Shown: one piece after another, positions 27,038 to 36,906 of the stretch | How the letters are laid out: the number at the start of each line of letters is the position of its first letter | Numbering within the stretch: the stretch's first letter is position 1 | Assembly: GCF_002998295.1 (NCBI RefSeq) | Contig: NZ_CP027226.1 | Location: forward strand, 1,721,892-1,785,891 | Length of the DNA: 64,000 nt | Origin: Fastidiosipila sanguinis | GTDB taxonomy: Bacteria > Bacillota > Clostridia > Saccharofermentanales > Fastidiosipilaceae | Direction: 5' to 3' | Translations under genes and position numbers: made by a program | The notes under the pieces: generated by a model | Told to the model about the DNA's origin: nothing | The model's database searches: none | What the model saw: the letters and a program-made list of their open reading frames with translations, nothing else

Positions 27038-27097
27038 AAAGGTTGCCAAAAGTCGACAAAGGTTGCCAAAAATCGACAAGAATTGACAAGAATTGAC
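27038..27097 (+). repeat. short tandem repeats (20 bp x2, then 10 bp x2) upstream of the PH-domain gene
   Basis: AAAGGTTGCCAAAARTCGAC occurs at 27038-27057 and 27058-27077, then AAGAATTGAC at 27078-27087 and 27088-27097, ending 20 bases before the PH-domain start. The rest of the 390-base gap 26727-27116 is AT-rich and shows no gene. Confidence 0.8.
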
Positions 27098-27116
27098 AAG
27101 AGTTAAGGAGGTAATT

Positions 27117-27770
27117 ATGAAACCTTATTTTATAGATGATAACGAGAAGATCCTTTGGGAAGGTAGACCAAGCAAATTGATGTACTTCTTTAGTGGCTTT
27201 AATCTATTTGCTGTAATATTCCTGATTATTTGGTCAAGTATAGTGCTTGGCATATCAAGTCAGACTTTTACCATATCAAAAGAGTTCTGGAAAATTGCAG
27301 AAAATAATCCTTTCCATAATACTTTTGGCATGTTTACATTAATCCCATTCATCATGATTTTTGTAGTGTTCATTATTTTTGTATTCATACCAATAAAGAA
27401 AATTATTGAGTCATTCAGAGTTAGATACTACGTGACTGACTTAAGAATCTACATTGAATCAGGTATAATCGGCAAAGATATCCAAAATATTGAATATAGA
27501 GAAATTGACAAATTGAATGTTAATGTTGGTCTCTTAGGTAAGATGATGAATAGAGGTACAATTTCTCTAACACCAGATCGTAATTATTCTGATGGTGACG
27601 GTAGTTATGTCAGAAGTGGGTTCAAGCTAATTGGCGTTGAGAAGCCTTATGAATTGTTTAACATTATTAAGAAAAATGCTCTTGACGTTACAACTGACCA
27701 ACAATATCCAAACGCTTACAGACCTGACAGAAATTCAGGCTACAATACTAGACTCGATGATGAGAGGTAA
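27117..27770 (+). CDS. membrane protein with bacterial PH domain (DUF304-like)
   Basis: This 217-residue protein starts MKPYFIDDNEKILWEGRPS, has two membrane helices (about 25-48 and 80-103), then a bacterial PH-like domain with RYYVTDLRIYIESGIIGK and the YREIDKLNVNVGLLGKMMNR core, and a hydrophilic tail. PH-like domains of this type are thought to mediate protein or lipid contacts; the precise role is unknown. The start is ATG 27117 with AAGGAGG. A 165-bp decayed copy of its 3' half lies at 32723-32887. Confidence 0.8.
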   Translation: MKPYFIDDNEKILWEGRPSKLMYFFSGFNLFAVIFLIIWSSIVLGISSQTFTISKEFWKIAENNPFHNTFGMFTLIPFIMIFVVFIIFVFIPIKKIIESFRVRYYVTDLRIYIESGIIGKDIQNIEYREIDKLNVNVGLLGKMMNRGTISLTPDRNYSDGDGSYVRSGFKLIGVEKPYELFNIIKKNALDVTTDQQYPNAYRPDRNSGYNTRLDDER

Positions 27771-27848
27771 TTAAGACGTTAGTAGATAAATCCGAATTGG
27801 TGTCTAGTCACAGCATGTAAGGCTAAAGCTAAAATAAAAATTCAAAAG

Positions 27849-27881
27849 CCTCGTGATTTCATTTGAGAAAGCGAGGTTTTT
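27849..27881 (+). terminator. intrinsic terminator of the PH-domain gene
   Basis: CCTCG (27849-27853) pairs with CGAGG (27872-27876), with an inner TTTC/GAAA pair and five T after. The stem is imperfect. Confidence 0.6.
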
Positions 27882-27957
27882 CTATGTGGAGTAATCAGAG
27901 TAGGGTGTTCTAGCTGATGTTGAAATTTAGAATGTTTGTCTTATTGAGATAGCCTCT

Positions 27958-28023
27958 CCTACCAGCATTTCATTCCTTGAACATTTCAATCCTACCAGTA
28001 TTTCAATCTCTGAATACTTCATC
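27958..28023 (+). repeat. 33-bp tandem repeat, two copies
   Basis: Copies at 27958-27990 and 27991-28023 both start CCTACCAG and differ at several positions. The element lies between the PH-domain terminator and the ABC operon; a TATAAT (28062-28067) just downstream could be that operon's -10. No gene is seen in 27771-28166. Confidence 0.7.
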
Positions 28024-28166
28024 CTTAACCTCATCTTAATACTAGGCTTAGACAGTTTTAGTATAATGTTTCTAGTATTTAATTGAATAATTTATACTTT
28101 TATGTTTTTGAATTGCAATTAAAATTCTTTGAAATTAGGATTTTATGGTATATGCAGGGGGTTATT

Positions 28167-29105
28167 ATGGAAAATGTTGTTGAAGTTAGAAATCTTGTCA
28201 AAAAGTATAAAAACTTAACAGCTGTAGCTGGACTAGATTTAGATGTGCGCAAAGGGAAAATACTTGGCCTTTTGGGACCTAATGGATCTGGCAAATCAAC
28301 AACTATTAATTGTATTTTAGCCCTTTTATCATTTGATCAAGGATCGGTGAGGATCTTTGGGGAAGAGATGAGTCCTGATAAATTTGATATTAAAAGTAAG
28401 ATAGGTGTTGTTTTTCAGGATGTAGGAGTTTTTGAAGAATTAACAGTTTATGAAAATATAGATTACTTTTGTGGTTTATATATAAGAGATAAGGAAAAAA
28501 GAAAAGTTTTACTTGATGAAGTTATAAACCTTGTAGGACTAAATGATTTTGTAAAGTTTTATCCGAAACAATTATCTGGGGGTTTATTAAGAAGATTAAA
28601 TATCGCCTGCGGAATCGCTCACAAACCAGAGCTTATCATACTCGATGAACCTACAGTAGCTGTAGATCCCCAATCAAGAAATAACATACTCGAAGGAATT
28701 AAGAAATTAAATGAAGAAGGCGCTACTATAATCTATACATCTCATTACATGGAGGAAGTAGATTTAATCTGTGATGATATTGTAATTTTAGACAAAGGTA
28801 AAGTAATTGCAAAAGGTACAAGCACTGACCTTAAGAACTCTATTAAATTATCAGAGAAGATTAGTTTTGAGAGTGATGATATAAGTGATAACTTCATAGA
28901 AAAGATAAAAAATCTAGAGCATGTGGTAAATGTTGAGTGTGATGGCAATCTCTACTATATAGATTTTGAGCGTGGGGATTATAATTTAATAAATCTAATA
29001 GATCTATTGAAACAAGAAAATGTTAAATATAAATCACTAAACTCTTCAAGACCTACCTTAAATGACGTATTTTTGGATTTGACCGGAAAAGAATTGAGGG
29101 ATTAA
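28167..29105 (+). CDS. ABC transporter ATP-binding protein (ABC-2 exporter)
   Basis: This 312-residue ATPase has Walker A GPNGSGKST (about 37-45), a Q-loop in VVFQDVG, signature LSGGLLRRL (the usual Q replaced by L), Walker B LIILDEPTVAVD and switch histidine in TSHYMEEVD. The C-terminal 80 residues match the DUF4162-like accessory region of drug and antimicrobial-peptide exporters. ATG 28167 is chosen with CAGGGGG upstream; the frame is open 28 codons earlier. It starts a three-gene operon with two ABC-2 permeases (1-base gap to the first). The substrate is unknown. Confidence 0.88.
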   Translation: MENVVEVRNLVKKYKNLTAVAGLDLDVRKGKILGLLGPNGSGKSTTINCILALLSFDQGSVRIFGEEMSPDKFDIKSKIGVVFQDVGVFEELTVYENIDYFCGLYIRDKEKRKVLLDEVINLVGLNDFVKFYPKQLSGGLLRRLNIACGIAHKPELIILDEPTVAVDPQSRNNILEGIKKLNEEGATIIYTSHYMEEVDLICDDIVILDKGKVIAKGTSTDLKNSIKLSEKISFESDDISDNFIEKIKNLEHVVNVECDGNLYYIDFERGDYNLINLIDLLKQENVKYKSLNSSRPTLNDVFLDLTGKELRD

Positions 29106-29106
29106 G

Positions 29107-30201
29107 ATGTTCAAACATGTTTTAGATAATACTTTTAAGATATTATTAAGACAAAGGGCTTTAATGTTTTGGAGTCTATTATTTCCTATAATTTTAGGTC
29201 TATTTTTTAAACTAGCATTTGGAAATTTGAATGAGAAACTAATGTTAGACCCTATTAATGTCCTAGTAAATGAAGAATTATATGAAGATGAAAATATAAC
29301 TTCTTTCTTTAATAATATTGAGGATGAAAAAATATTAAATATTATTAAAGTTAAAAACAGTAAAGATATTAAACTAGAAGATCATATTGCATATATTAGA
29401 GACGTCGATGATGTAGTTGTAAAAAGTGAAGGATTAAAATCCTCGATTGTAACCTCTGTAATGAATTCTTTTATTCAGAATAGAGATACCATTTTTAGGA
29501 TATTAGAGAGTAATCCTAACGCTAATATTAATGATTTAATTGGCATAAATGATTATATTAAAGATGAATCTAACAAAAATATGAACTTAGTAAACACATT
29601 TTTTTATACTTTAATTGGTATGCAAGCTCTATATGGATATACATGGGGAATGTTTGTTATATATCAATATGAGGCCAATTTATCTACTGTTGCCAAAAGA
29701 AATGTAATGTCTCCCTCGAGTATTAAGACGAGATTAATATCTGCCCTCTCTGTAGCATGGTTCATAAATACTGTAGTATTGATTATCACAATATTAGTTC
29801 TAAAATTCTTATTAAATGTAGAATTTGGAAATAATTATATAGGCCTAACAATATTAATATTATTATCCTCATTATGTGGTGTGAGTTTTGGAACATTAAT
29901 TGCAACAGGTATTAAGGGTGATGTTAATAAAAAATCTGGTATTGGAGTCGGACTTACCATGCTCATGAGCTTTATGGCAGGCATGATGGTTTCTGACATT
30001 AAGATTCTAATACAAAGAAATGTTCCAATACTAAACAAGATTAATCCGGTCGCTATCATAACAGATGCTTTATATTCCATGTACTACTACAGCGATCTAA
30101 CAAGATTCTATCAAAATATTATGTATTTAGCTTTAGTAACTTTTGTATTTATAGTGCTAACTATAATATTTACAAGGGGGAAACGTTATGAGCATCTTTA
30201 A
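29107..30201 (+). CDS. ABC-2 type permease, first of pair
   Basis: This 364-residue membrane protein has one N-terminal helix (LMFWSLLFPIILGLFFKLAF), a large extracytoplasmic loop (about 45-165) and five C-terminal helices, the ABC-2 layout. It starts one base after the ATPase stop and overlaps the second permease by 14 bases. With that partner it probably forms the export channel. Confidence 0.85.
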   Translation: MFKHVLDNTFKILLRQRALMFWSLLFPIILGLFFKLAFGNLNEKLMLDPINVLVNEELYEDENITSFFNNIEDEKILNIIKVKNSKDIKLEDHIAYIRDVDDVVVKSEGLKSSIVTSVMNSFIQNRDTIFRILESNPNANINDLIGINDYIKDESNKNMNLVNTFFYTLIGMQALYGYTWGMFVIYQYEANLSTVAKRNVMSPSSIKTRLISALSVAWFINTVVLIITILVLKFLLNVEFGNNYIGLTILILLSSLCGVSFGTLIATGIKGDVNKKSGIGVGLTMLMSFMAGMMVSDIKILIQRNVPILNKINPVAIITDALYSMYYYSDLTRFYQNIMYLALVTFVFIVLTIIFTRGKRYEHL

Positions 30202-31315
30202 GAATTACTTCAAAATTGTTAGAAAACATAAATTTTCTATCCTCTTATATACGATAATATTTTTAACATTGACTCTATTCTTCATGAATTCTGATACATC
30301 GAAGGATAATACAAATTACTCTGAAGTTAGAAATAACATATACGTTGAAGATAGAAGCAATAGTAAAATATCAAAAGCGTTAGTTGAATATATTGATAAA
30401 AAAGAAAACATCGTTAGTGGTTTAGATAAAGAAAACCTAGAAGATGAATTATTCTACAGATCGACAGATGCTATTGTTATAATCCCTGAAGATTTTGAAA
30501 ATACTAAAGAAATTATCTATAAATCATCACCCCAAAGTATGTACTCATTCCTGGTAAAACAAAGAATAAATGAATTTATAGACAAAGTATATAAGTATAA
30601 CGACAATGGGTACGAAATAGAAGATTCTATAAAATATGCTAATGATGACTTGGACAAAAGCGTAAACGTTCAGAAAATAAATGAATTGAATCACGATAGT
30701 GGTGATGAAAGTAATTCAAGATTTTATTTTAACTTTATGTCTTACCCCTTACTATCTCAAATACTCCTTGTAGTTACGCTTGTTATGTCTAGTTATTATA
30801 AAGATACACTAGACATGAGACACAAGGTGTCAGTAATTTCTGAAAAAAAGAAAAATTTAATATTAACTTTAGGACATTTGGTCTTCGGAGTTGTTTTTTG
30901 GTTACTATATATTATTATTTGTATAGTTTTAGTGAAAGATTTCGAATTTAATCAAGCTTTTAGTTTTGCCACACTTAACTCATTTGTATTTATGGTAACT
31001 GCCGTGACCTTAAGCGTGTTAATAGGGAAGTTATTCCAAGATCCTGAATCACTATCAGTAGTAATCAATGTATTGGTACTAGGCTCATCATTTTTATCTG
31101 GCGTTTTTGTTCCACAAGAAATAATGGGAGAGACTACCCTAAAAATAGCTAGAATTTTTCCAAATTACTATTATGTAGTAAATAATAGTTTAATAGATGA
31201 AGGTAAAAAACTCTCAGATCTAATGCCGAATATTTTAATAATGTTAGGATTTAGCATTGCATTTCTAATACTGACTAATGTAATTAAAAAGCCAATAACG
31301 AAGAATAAAAATTAG
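30188..31315 (+). CDS. ABC-2 type permease, second of pair
   Basis: This 375-residue protein has the same layout as its upstream neighbour: an N-terminal helix, a loop of about 150 residues and about five or six C-terminal helices, with GSSFLSGVFVPQEIMGETTL typical of ABC-2 permeases before the last helix. It overlaps the first permease by 14 bases, with AAGGGGG as ribosome site. It is the last gene of the export operon. Confidence 0.85.
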   Translation: MSIFKNYFKIVRKHKFSILLYTIIFLTLTLFFMNSDTSKDNTNYSEVRNNIYVEDRSNSKISKALVEYIDKKENIVSGLDKENLEDELFYRSTDAIVIIPEDFENTKEIIYKSSPQSMYSFLVKQRINEFIDKVYKYNDNGYEIEDSIKYANDDLDKSVNVQKINELNHDSGDESNSRFYFNFMSYPLLSQILLVVTLVMSSYYKDTLDMRHKVSVISEKKKNLILTLGHLVFGVVFWLLYIIICIVLVKDFEFNQAFSFATLNSFVFMVTAVTLSVLIGKLFQDPESLSVVINVLVLGSSFLSGVFVPQEIMGETTLKIARIFPNYYYVVNNSLIDEGKKLSDLMPNILIMLGFSIAFLILTNVIKKPITKNKN

Positions 31316-31503
31316 TTGTGATTTGATGGGGTCCATTTTTAAAGGCTTGTTTTTCAAATAGCTCCAAACCAAATTCTTATTGAATAGCCTTACCTTTTTG
31401 CTCTTATGAAACCTGCTACTATTGGATATCTTTTGGTAATAAAGTGCCATTAATAGTATTATTTTGATATATTCATAGGAAGGCTTCTTAAGTTAAATTT
31501 AAT

Positions 31504-32634
31504 TTACTCATCAACTTTCACTCGCGTAAATTCATAACCTGTAATTTCTTTTAATTTTTCAAATGCTAGATATCTGGTGCTTGCAGTCGTGAAATACTCA
31601 ACTTCTCCATCTGCTAAATAGTAATTAAAATGTTTTTTGTTGTCTGAATTACTTGAATTATCATCAATAACTTTATCGTTAAACTTGTCATTAAACTCGT
31701 ATTTTTTATTATCTTTGCCAATGAAAGAATAAGAGTCAGCAGATCCTTCTAAACTTTTATATTCAGTTCTTTTTAGAATTTCATAAAGTACTCTATAATG
31801 CAAAATGTCAAATTGTTCAGTTATTAAATCATCCCATACATAGTTTTTGCCATTTGCTTTTACCGAAAAATGACTAATGAAACCATTATATTTTGGAGAT
31901 TCCTTTATCAAAGATATTGGGTAGTCGTTGTTTGGTAATAAAATCTTCCTGGAACTTATTGCATAGTTTCTAAATGCAATATCTTCTAAGGTATCTATTT
32001 TATTTTTTATATTATCTTCTAGCGTAATATTTTTATCAAAATCTTTTGGGGAGAACCTCATGCTTGATGGGCTAGGGTTTTGCTGTTCTGCACCGTTATC
32101 AACATTTACTAAATCAAAAATGGCATTTACATTGATCTCCATATTATTTTCTAAGTTGAAGACCATAAGAAGGTAATCTTCTAATTCATGCATTTTTTCT
32201 TCAAGAGATTTTTGGCTTGTATATTTAAAATATAGATTTATTGCACCTGGTTTGTATTTTTCTCCAAATTTTAGTTCAAAGCCATTTCCCTTGCTTCCTA
32301 ATTGATCGTTAATGAACTGCAGTTTTTTTACAGGATAATCAGTTTCATAGCCTTCGATTAGGCCTAAGCCAGCATTTTCTTTAACTATGCTATAGATGTT
32401 AAAAATGAAATTATCTTGCAAATCTTTAGACTTAAGTTCTACAGAAAACTCTCCTGGATTCTTAGCATTTTCGTTTGTTGATTTCTCTAAAATTTCATAT
32501 CTTACATTTGGGAATTGTCTTCGAAAGTCATTTTCAATATCTGCTGCACTCTTTTTTATTCCGCATGAGCTCAAAAGAAGTATAGAAAGAAGAATTAATA
32601 GTAACCTTGCTTTAGGATTTATTATGTTTTGCAT
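31504..32634 (-). CDS. lipoprotein, unknown function
   Basis: This 376-residue protein has a lipoprotein signal (LLLILLSILLLSSC) and a long soluble part without repeats or motifs that I recognise. AAGGTGGAG lies 9 bases upstream of the ATG. It converges with the ABC operon. Being lipid-anchored and outside, it might be functionally linked to the exporter, but orientation argues for separate transcription. Confidence 0.72.
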   Translation of the reverse strand: MQNIINPKARLLLILLSILLLSSCGIKKSAADIENDFRRQFPNVRYEILEKSTNENAKNPGEFSVELKSKDLQDNFIFNIYSIVKENAGLGLIEGYETDYPVKKLQFINDQLGSKGNGFELKFGEKYKPGAINLYFKYTSQKSLEEKMHELEDYLLMVFNLENNMEINVNAIFDLVNVDNGAEQQNPSPSSMRFSPKDFDKNITLEDNIKNKIDTLEDIAFRNYAISSRKILLPNNDYPISLIKESPKYNGFISHFSVKANGKNYVWDDLITEQFDILHYRVLYEILKRTEYKSLEGSADSYSFIGKDNKKYEFNDKFNDKVIDDNSSNSDNKKHFNYYLADGEVEYFTTASTRYLAFEKLKEITGYEFTRVKVDE

Positions 32635-32722
32635 CTTGTAACTACTCCACCTTATCCTGTTTTTTCTAGGGCTTATTTATATATATTAAAATTATATATT
32701 TGGATTAAAGGCATAGCAATAA

Positions 32723-32887
32723 AGAGAAATTGAAAAAATTGAATGTTAATGTTGGTCTCTTAGTTAAGGTGATGAATAGAGGTACAATTTCCTAACACCA
32801 GTTCGTAATTATTCTGATGGTGACGGTACTTATGTTAGAAGTGGGTTCAAGCTTATTGGTGTTGAGAAGCCTTATGAATTGTTTAAC
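32723..32887 (+). pseudogene. decayed partial copy of the PH-domain gene
   Basis: This 165-bp segment matches 27498-27662 (PH-domain core, REIDKLNVNVGLL onward) with only about a dozen differences, including one inserted A and one deleted base that break the frame. It has no start. It lies in the otherwise gene-free 32635-33050 gap, in the same orientation as the intact gene. The two copies bracket the ABC-2 operon and a lipoprotein gene. Confidence 0.85.
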
Positions 32888-33050
32888 CCTTTTCTAAATT
32901 CAATTTTTGTTAAGCTAATTATTAAATTCTTCATGCTATAATTAAAACATTAAGTTTAAAATAATTTTTTACTACCAATAAGCTTAATCAAGATGATTTA
33001 ATAATATTATTCAGGAAATAAACCAAATTAATTTAATTGAGGTGGATAGC

Positions 33051-36000
33051 TTGGCAATTATAGATAATTTAACAAATAAATTAAAAGATGATTTGCTAGT
33101 TGAGATCAAAGAAGGAAGTAAAATATCAATTGCTGCTGCAAGCTTTTCTATTTATGCTTTTGATGAGCTAAAGGAAGAATTAGGGAAAATTGATGCTTTT
33201 AGGTTTATTTTCACATCACCAACTTTCATTAAAGATGTACAGAAAAAAGAAAAACGAGAATTTTATATTCCGAGACTTAAAAGGGAAAAGAATCTGTATG
33301 GATCTGAATTTGAAATAAAGCTTAGAAATGAACTTACTCAAAAGGCGATTGCTAAAGAATGTGCTGATTGGATAAAGGAAAAAGCAAGTTTTAAATCTAA
33401 TATTACTGACAGCAATATGCAAGGTTTTATTAATGTTGATGGTACAACGTACAACTCTATTAAAGACTTTACAACGGTTGATTTAGGAATTGAAAAAGGA
33501 AATAACCGTTCATATCTAATAAATAAGTTATCTAAATCCGATAGTGAGTACTATTTGAGACTTTTTGATGAGATTTGGAATGACAAAACTCAATTGCAAG
33601 AAGTTACTGATAAAGTAATAGAAAGCATAAATACTGTTTATAACGAAAATTCTCCAGATTATTTATATTTTGTGACTCTATATAATATTTTTAATGAGTT
33701 CTTGGAAGATATATCAGAAGATGAGCTTCCTAATGAATCTACAGGTTTCAAGGATAGCAAAATTTGGAATATGCTATACAATTTCCAGGAAGATGCTACG
33801 CTAGCCATAATTAATAAACTAGAGAAATATAATGGATGTATTCTTGCTGACTCTGTAGGTCTTGGTAAAACATTCACTGCATTAGCTGTTATTAAGTATT
33901 ATGAAAATAGAAATAAATCAGTTTTGGTTCTATGTCCTAAGAAATTAGCTAACAACTGGAATACATACAAGGCCAATTATATTAACAATCCTATTGCTGA
34001 AGATAGGATGAATTATGACGTCCTCTTCCATACTGATTTAAGTAGAGAGAAGGGTACATCTAATGGACTAGAACTCGACAGAGTTAATTGGTCAAATTAT
34101 GACTTAATCGTTATTGATGAATCTCATAACTTCAGAAATGGTGGCAAAGTTTCGGATGATGGAAATAAGGAGAATAGATATCTACGACTATTGAATCAAG
34201 TGATTAAAAAAGGTGTAAAAACCAAAGTACTAATGTTATCAGCAACTCCTGTAAATAATAGATTCATTGATTTGAAAAATCAACTTGCCCTAGCATATGA
34301 AGGCGATAGTGAAATATTAGATAATAAGTTAAGAACAAGCAAAAGTATTGATGATATTTTCAGACAAGCTCAAGTGGCATTTAACAATTGGAGTAAGCTT
34401 GATCTAGAAAGTAGAACCACTGAAAGTCTATTAAGAATGCTTGATTATGATTTCTTCGAGGTTCTTGATAATGTAACTATTGCAAGATCTAGGAAGCATA
34501 TTAAGAAGTATTACGATACATCTGCTATTGGAACTTTCCCTAAGAGAAATGCTCCTATCTCCAAAAGACCTGGTCTAACTGATCTGGACAAAGCAATAAC
34601 TTACAACGAAATATTTGATCTGATTAATATGTTGGAGCTATGTATCTATACTCCAACTGACTATATTCTATCTAGCAAGCTAAATAAATATATTGATAAA
34701 TATGATTCCAAGCATTTTATCGGAAGTCTTACTCAGTCAGGACGAGAAAAAGGTATCAAGAGATTGATGTCTATTAATCTGATGAAGAGGATGGAGAGTT
34801 CAGTATATGCCTTTAGATTAACTTTAGACCGTATTAATACATTGATTACTGAAACAATTGCAAAAATTGATAATTATGAGATTAATTCAGAAGATAATTT
34901 AATGATCCTTGATGATTACTCATATGCTGACCTTGATGGAGATGACCAAGAAGATGATGTTTTCGTAATTGGTGAAAAAGTTAAGATTGATATAGGCGAC
35001 ATGGATTACACTAGCTGGAAACGTGAATTACAGGAAGATAAGGATATTCTTGATTTGTTAATTTCCCTCGTGGAAGATATCACTCCAGAGCATGACAAAA
35101 AACTTAAAACCTTATTTGAAATGATAGATGAAAAACAACTTAACCCTATAAATCCAGGTAATAAAAAGATCTTAATTTTTACAGCCTTTGCTGATACAGC
35201 GAATTATTTGTATGAAAGTGTCAGTAAGTATGTAAAAGAAAAATATAATCTAGATACAGCGATTGTCAGTGGTTCGACAGATGGAAAAACTACAATAAAA
35301 AATGTAGGTGCTGATTTAAATACAGTTCTTACCTTGTTTTCACCAATTTCTAAAGACAAAGAAATACTCATGCCGAATGTAGATAAAGAGATTGATATTC
35401 TAATTGCTACAGACGTAATATCTGAAGGGCAAAACTTGCAAGATTGTGATTATCTAATTAATTATGATATTCATTGGAATCCAGTTCGTATTATTCAGAG
35501 ATTTGGTCGTATAGATCGTATTGGTAGTAGGAATGAGAGTATACAGCTTGTTAATTTCTGGCCAGATATAACATTAGATGAATATATAAATTTAAAAGCT
35601 AGAGTTGAAACAAGAATGAAGATAGTTGATATGACTGCGACTGGAGATGATAATGTATTGTCCCCAGAGGAAAAAGGTGATCTCGAATATAGAAGAAATC
35701 AACTAGAGAGACTTCAACATGAAGTCGTTGATATTGAAGATATGAATACTGGTATTTCTATAATGGATTTAGGTCTTAATGAATTTAGACTTGATTTATT
35801 AGATTATGTAAAGAAACATCCAGATTTAGACCAAGCGCCAAGGGGTATGAATGCTGTTGTAGAGTCAACAGAAGAGATGCCGGCAGGAGTTATTTTTGTT
35901 CTAAGAAATATACAAAGCTCGATAAATATTAATGGCCAGAACAGGCTACACCCTTTCTATATGATTTATTTATCTGAAGAAGGTGACGTTATAACAGACC

Positions 36001-36290
36001 ACTTAGATCCGAAAGCAATATTGGATCGATTTAGGTTACTAAGTAAAAATAAGACAGAGCCTGAAAAAGACTTGTATGAAGCCTTTAATAAGGAAACGCA
36101 AGATGGTAGAGATATGAGTAAATACTCAAGCCTGCTAGAGGATGCAATAAAATCTATTATTGATGTAAAAAATGAAAATGATATTGATAATTTCTTAAGT
36201 GGGAAGAATATAAGTTTCTTGTCAGAAACGATAGAGGGACTAGATGATTTTGAACTTATTAGCTTCTTAGTTATCAGGGATAGGAATTGA
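33051..36290 (+). CDS. SNF2-like helicase with N-terminal PLD-like region, accessory to type III restriction operon
   Basis: This protein of about 1079 residues has an N-terminal phospholipase-D-like region (ISIAAASFSIYAFDEL, RFIFTSPTF), then a superfamily 2 helicase: motif I ADSVGLGKTFTALAVIKYY (about 265), motif II VIDESHNF (DESH), motif III MLSATPVNN, and the C-terminal lobe with ILIFTAFADTANYL, ATDVISEGQNLQ and RIIQRFGRIDRIGSRN. It resembles RapA/SNF2-type translocases. The PLD part lacks an obvious full HxK motif, so nuclease activity is unclear. TTG 33051 is preferred with GAGGTG upstream; GTG 33042 would overlap that site. It heads a tightly packed four-gene operon (gaps of 4, 0 and 1 bases). 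Confidence 0.82.
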   Translation: MAIIDNLTNKLKDDLLVEIKEGSKISIAAASFSIYAFDELKEELGKIDAFRFIFTSPTFIKDVQKKEKREFYIPRLKREKNLYGSEFEIKLRNELTQKAIAKECADWIKEKASFKSNITDSNMQGFINVDGTTYNSIKDFTTVDLGIEKGNNRSYLINKLSKSDSEYYLRLFDEIWNDKTQLQEVTDKVIESINTVYNENSPDYLYFVTLYNIFNEFLEDISEDELPNESTGFKDSKIWNMLYNFQEDATLAIINKLEKYNGCILADSVGLGKTFTALAVIKYYENRNKSVLVLCPKKLANNWNTYKANYINNPIAEDRMNYDVLFHTDLSREKGTSNGLELDRVNWSNYDLIVIDESHNFRNGGKVSDDGNKENRYLRLLNQVIKKGVKTKVLMLSATPVNNRFIDLKNQLALAYEGDSEILDNKLRTSKSIDDIFRQAQVAFNNWSKLDLESRTTESLLRMLDYDFFEVLDNVTIARSRKHIKKYYDTSAIGTFPKRNAPISKRPGLTDLDKAITYNEIFDLINMLELCIYTPTDYILSSKLNKYIDKYDSKHFIGSLTQSGREKGIKRLMSINLMKRMESSVYAFRLTLDRINTLITETIAKIDNYEINSEDNLMILDDYSYADLDGDDQEDDVFVIGEKVKIDIGDMDYTSWKRELQEDKDILDLLISLVEDITPEHDKKLKTLFEMIDEKQLNPINPGNKKILIFTAFADTANYLYESVSKYVKEKYNLDTAIVSGSTDGKTTIKNVGADLNTVLTLFSPISKDKEILMPNVDKEIDILIATDVISEGQNLQDCDYLINYDIHWNPVRIIQRFGRIDRIGSRNESIQLVNFWPDITLDEYINLKARVETRMKIVDMTATGDDNVLSPEEKGDLEYRRNQLERLQHEVVDIEDMNTGISIMDLGLNEFRLDLLDYVKKHPDLDQAPRGMNAVVESTEEMPAGVIFVLRNIQSSININGQNRLHPFYMIYLSEEGDVITDHLDPKAILDRFRLLSKNKTEPEKDLYEAFNKETQDGRDMSKYSSLLEDAIKSIIDVKNENDIDNFLSGKNISFLSETIEGLDDFELISFLVIRDRN

Positions 36291-36294
36291 TAAT

Positions 36295-36906
36295 ATGTTT
36301 AATTTGCCTGCTAGTACCATTGTTAATAGAAGAATACCCAAGGAGTTGATCTACGAGAAATTTTCAGAAGAGTTATCTGGTAAAAGAAAGCATGCATTTG
36401 ATACAGAAATAAGTAAAATTACCATTACTAATGAAATCTCTGAGCTATCAGTAGATGCGAAAGCAGGTGAAAGTATTTCAGCAATATTTGTGCTATTGGT
36501 TGAGCTCAATACAAGAAACTTCAGTAATGCTAATATTGAATTGCTTACAAAATTATTAGGACAGAAAATTCTAATAGTCCTGAACTATAAAGATGGATAT
36601 AGATTAGCTATTTATGAGTATAAATTATTGCTAGGTAAGTGGAAGAAGGAAGATGAAATTGCTCTAAATATACAGGGCACAGATTTAGAGTTAGTTTGGG
36701 AAAATCTAGTAAAACAAGTTATAAAAGTTGAGATTGAAGAAGGAAATAGTTTACAAGAACAGCTAGCAATAGAAGCTAATAAAAATAAATTGAGAAAATT
36801 GATAGAAAAAACAGAGAGGCAAGCTCGAAAAGGGACACAGGCGAAAAAGTCCTTTGAGCTATACAAAAAGATACAAGAATATAAAGAAGAGTTGGAGAGT
36901 ATGTAA
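36295..36906 (+). CDS. DUF4391-like protein in type III restriction operon
   Basis: This 203-residue protein begins MFNLPASTIVNRRIPKELIY and contains DTEISKITITNEISELSV, KILIVLNYKDGYRLAIYEYK and a Lys/Glu-rich C-terminal coiled coil. This fits the DUF4391 family, seen next to helicase-methylase operons. No enzymatic motif is apparent. It starts 4 bases after the helicase stop and its stop abuts the methylase ATG. A linker or regulator between the helicase and the Mod/Res complex is an inference from position. Confidence 0.72.
   Translation: MFNLPASTIVNRRIPKELIYEKFSEELSGKRKHAFDTEISKITITNEISELSVDAKAGESISAIFVLLVELNTRNFSNANIELLTKLLGQKILIVLNYKDGYRLAIYEYKLLLGKWKKEDEIALNIQGTDLELVWENLVKQVIKVEIEEGNSLQEQLAIEANKNKLRKLIEKTERQARKGTQAKKSFELYKKIQEYKEELESM

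Noticed and set aside
27038..27097. CRISPR-like array
   Set aside because: The units are directly adjacent with no spacers and are only 10-20 bp. None of the tandem repeats in the window has repeat-spacer structure, and no cas genes are present.
32723..32887. A second functional PH-domain gene
   Set aside because: Two small indels break the frame and no start or ribosome site is present.
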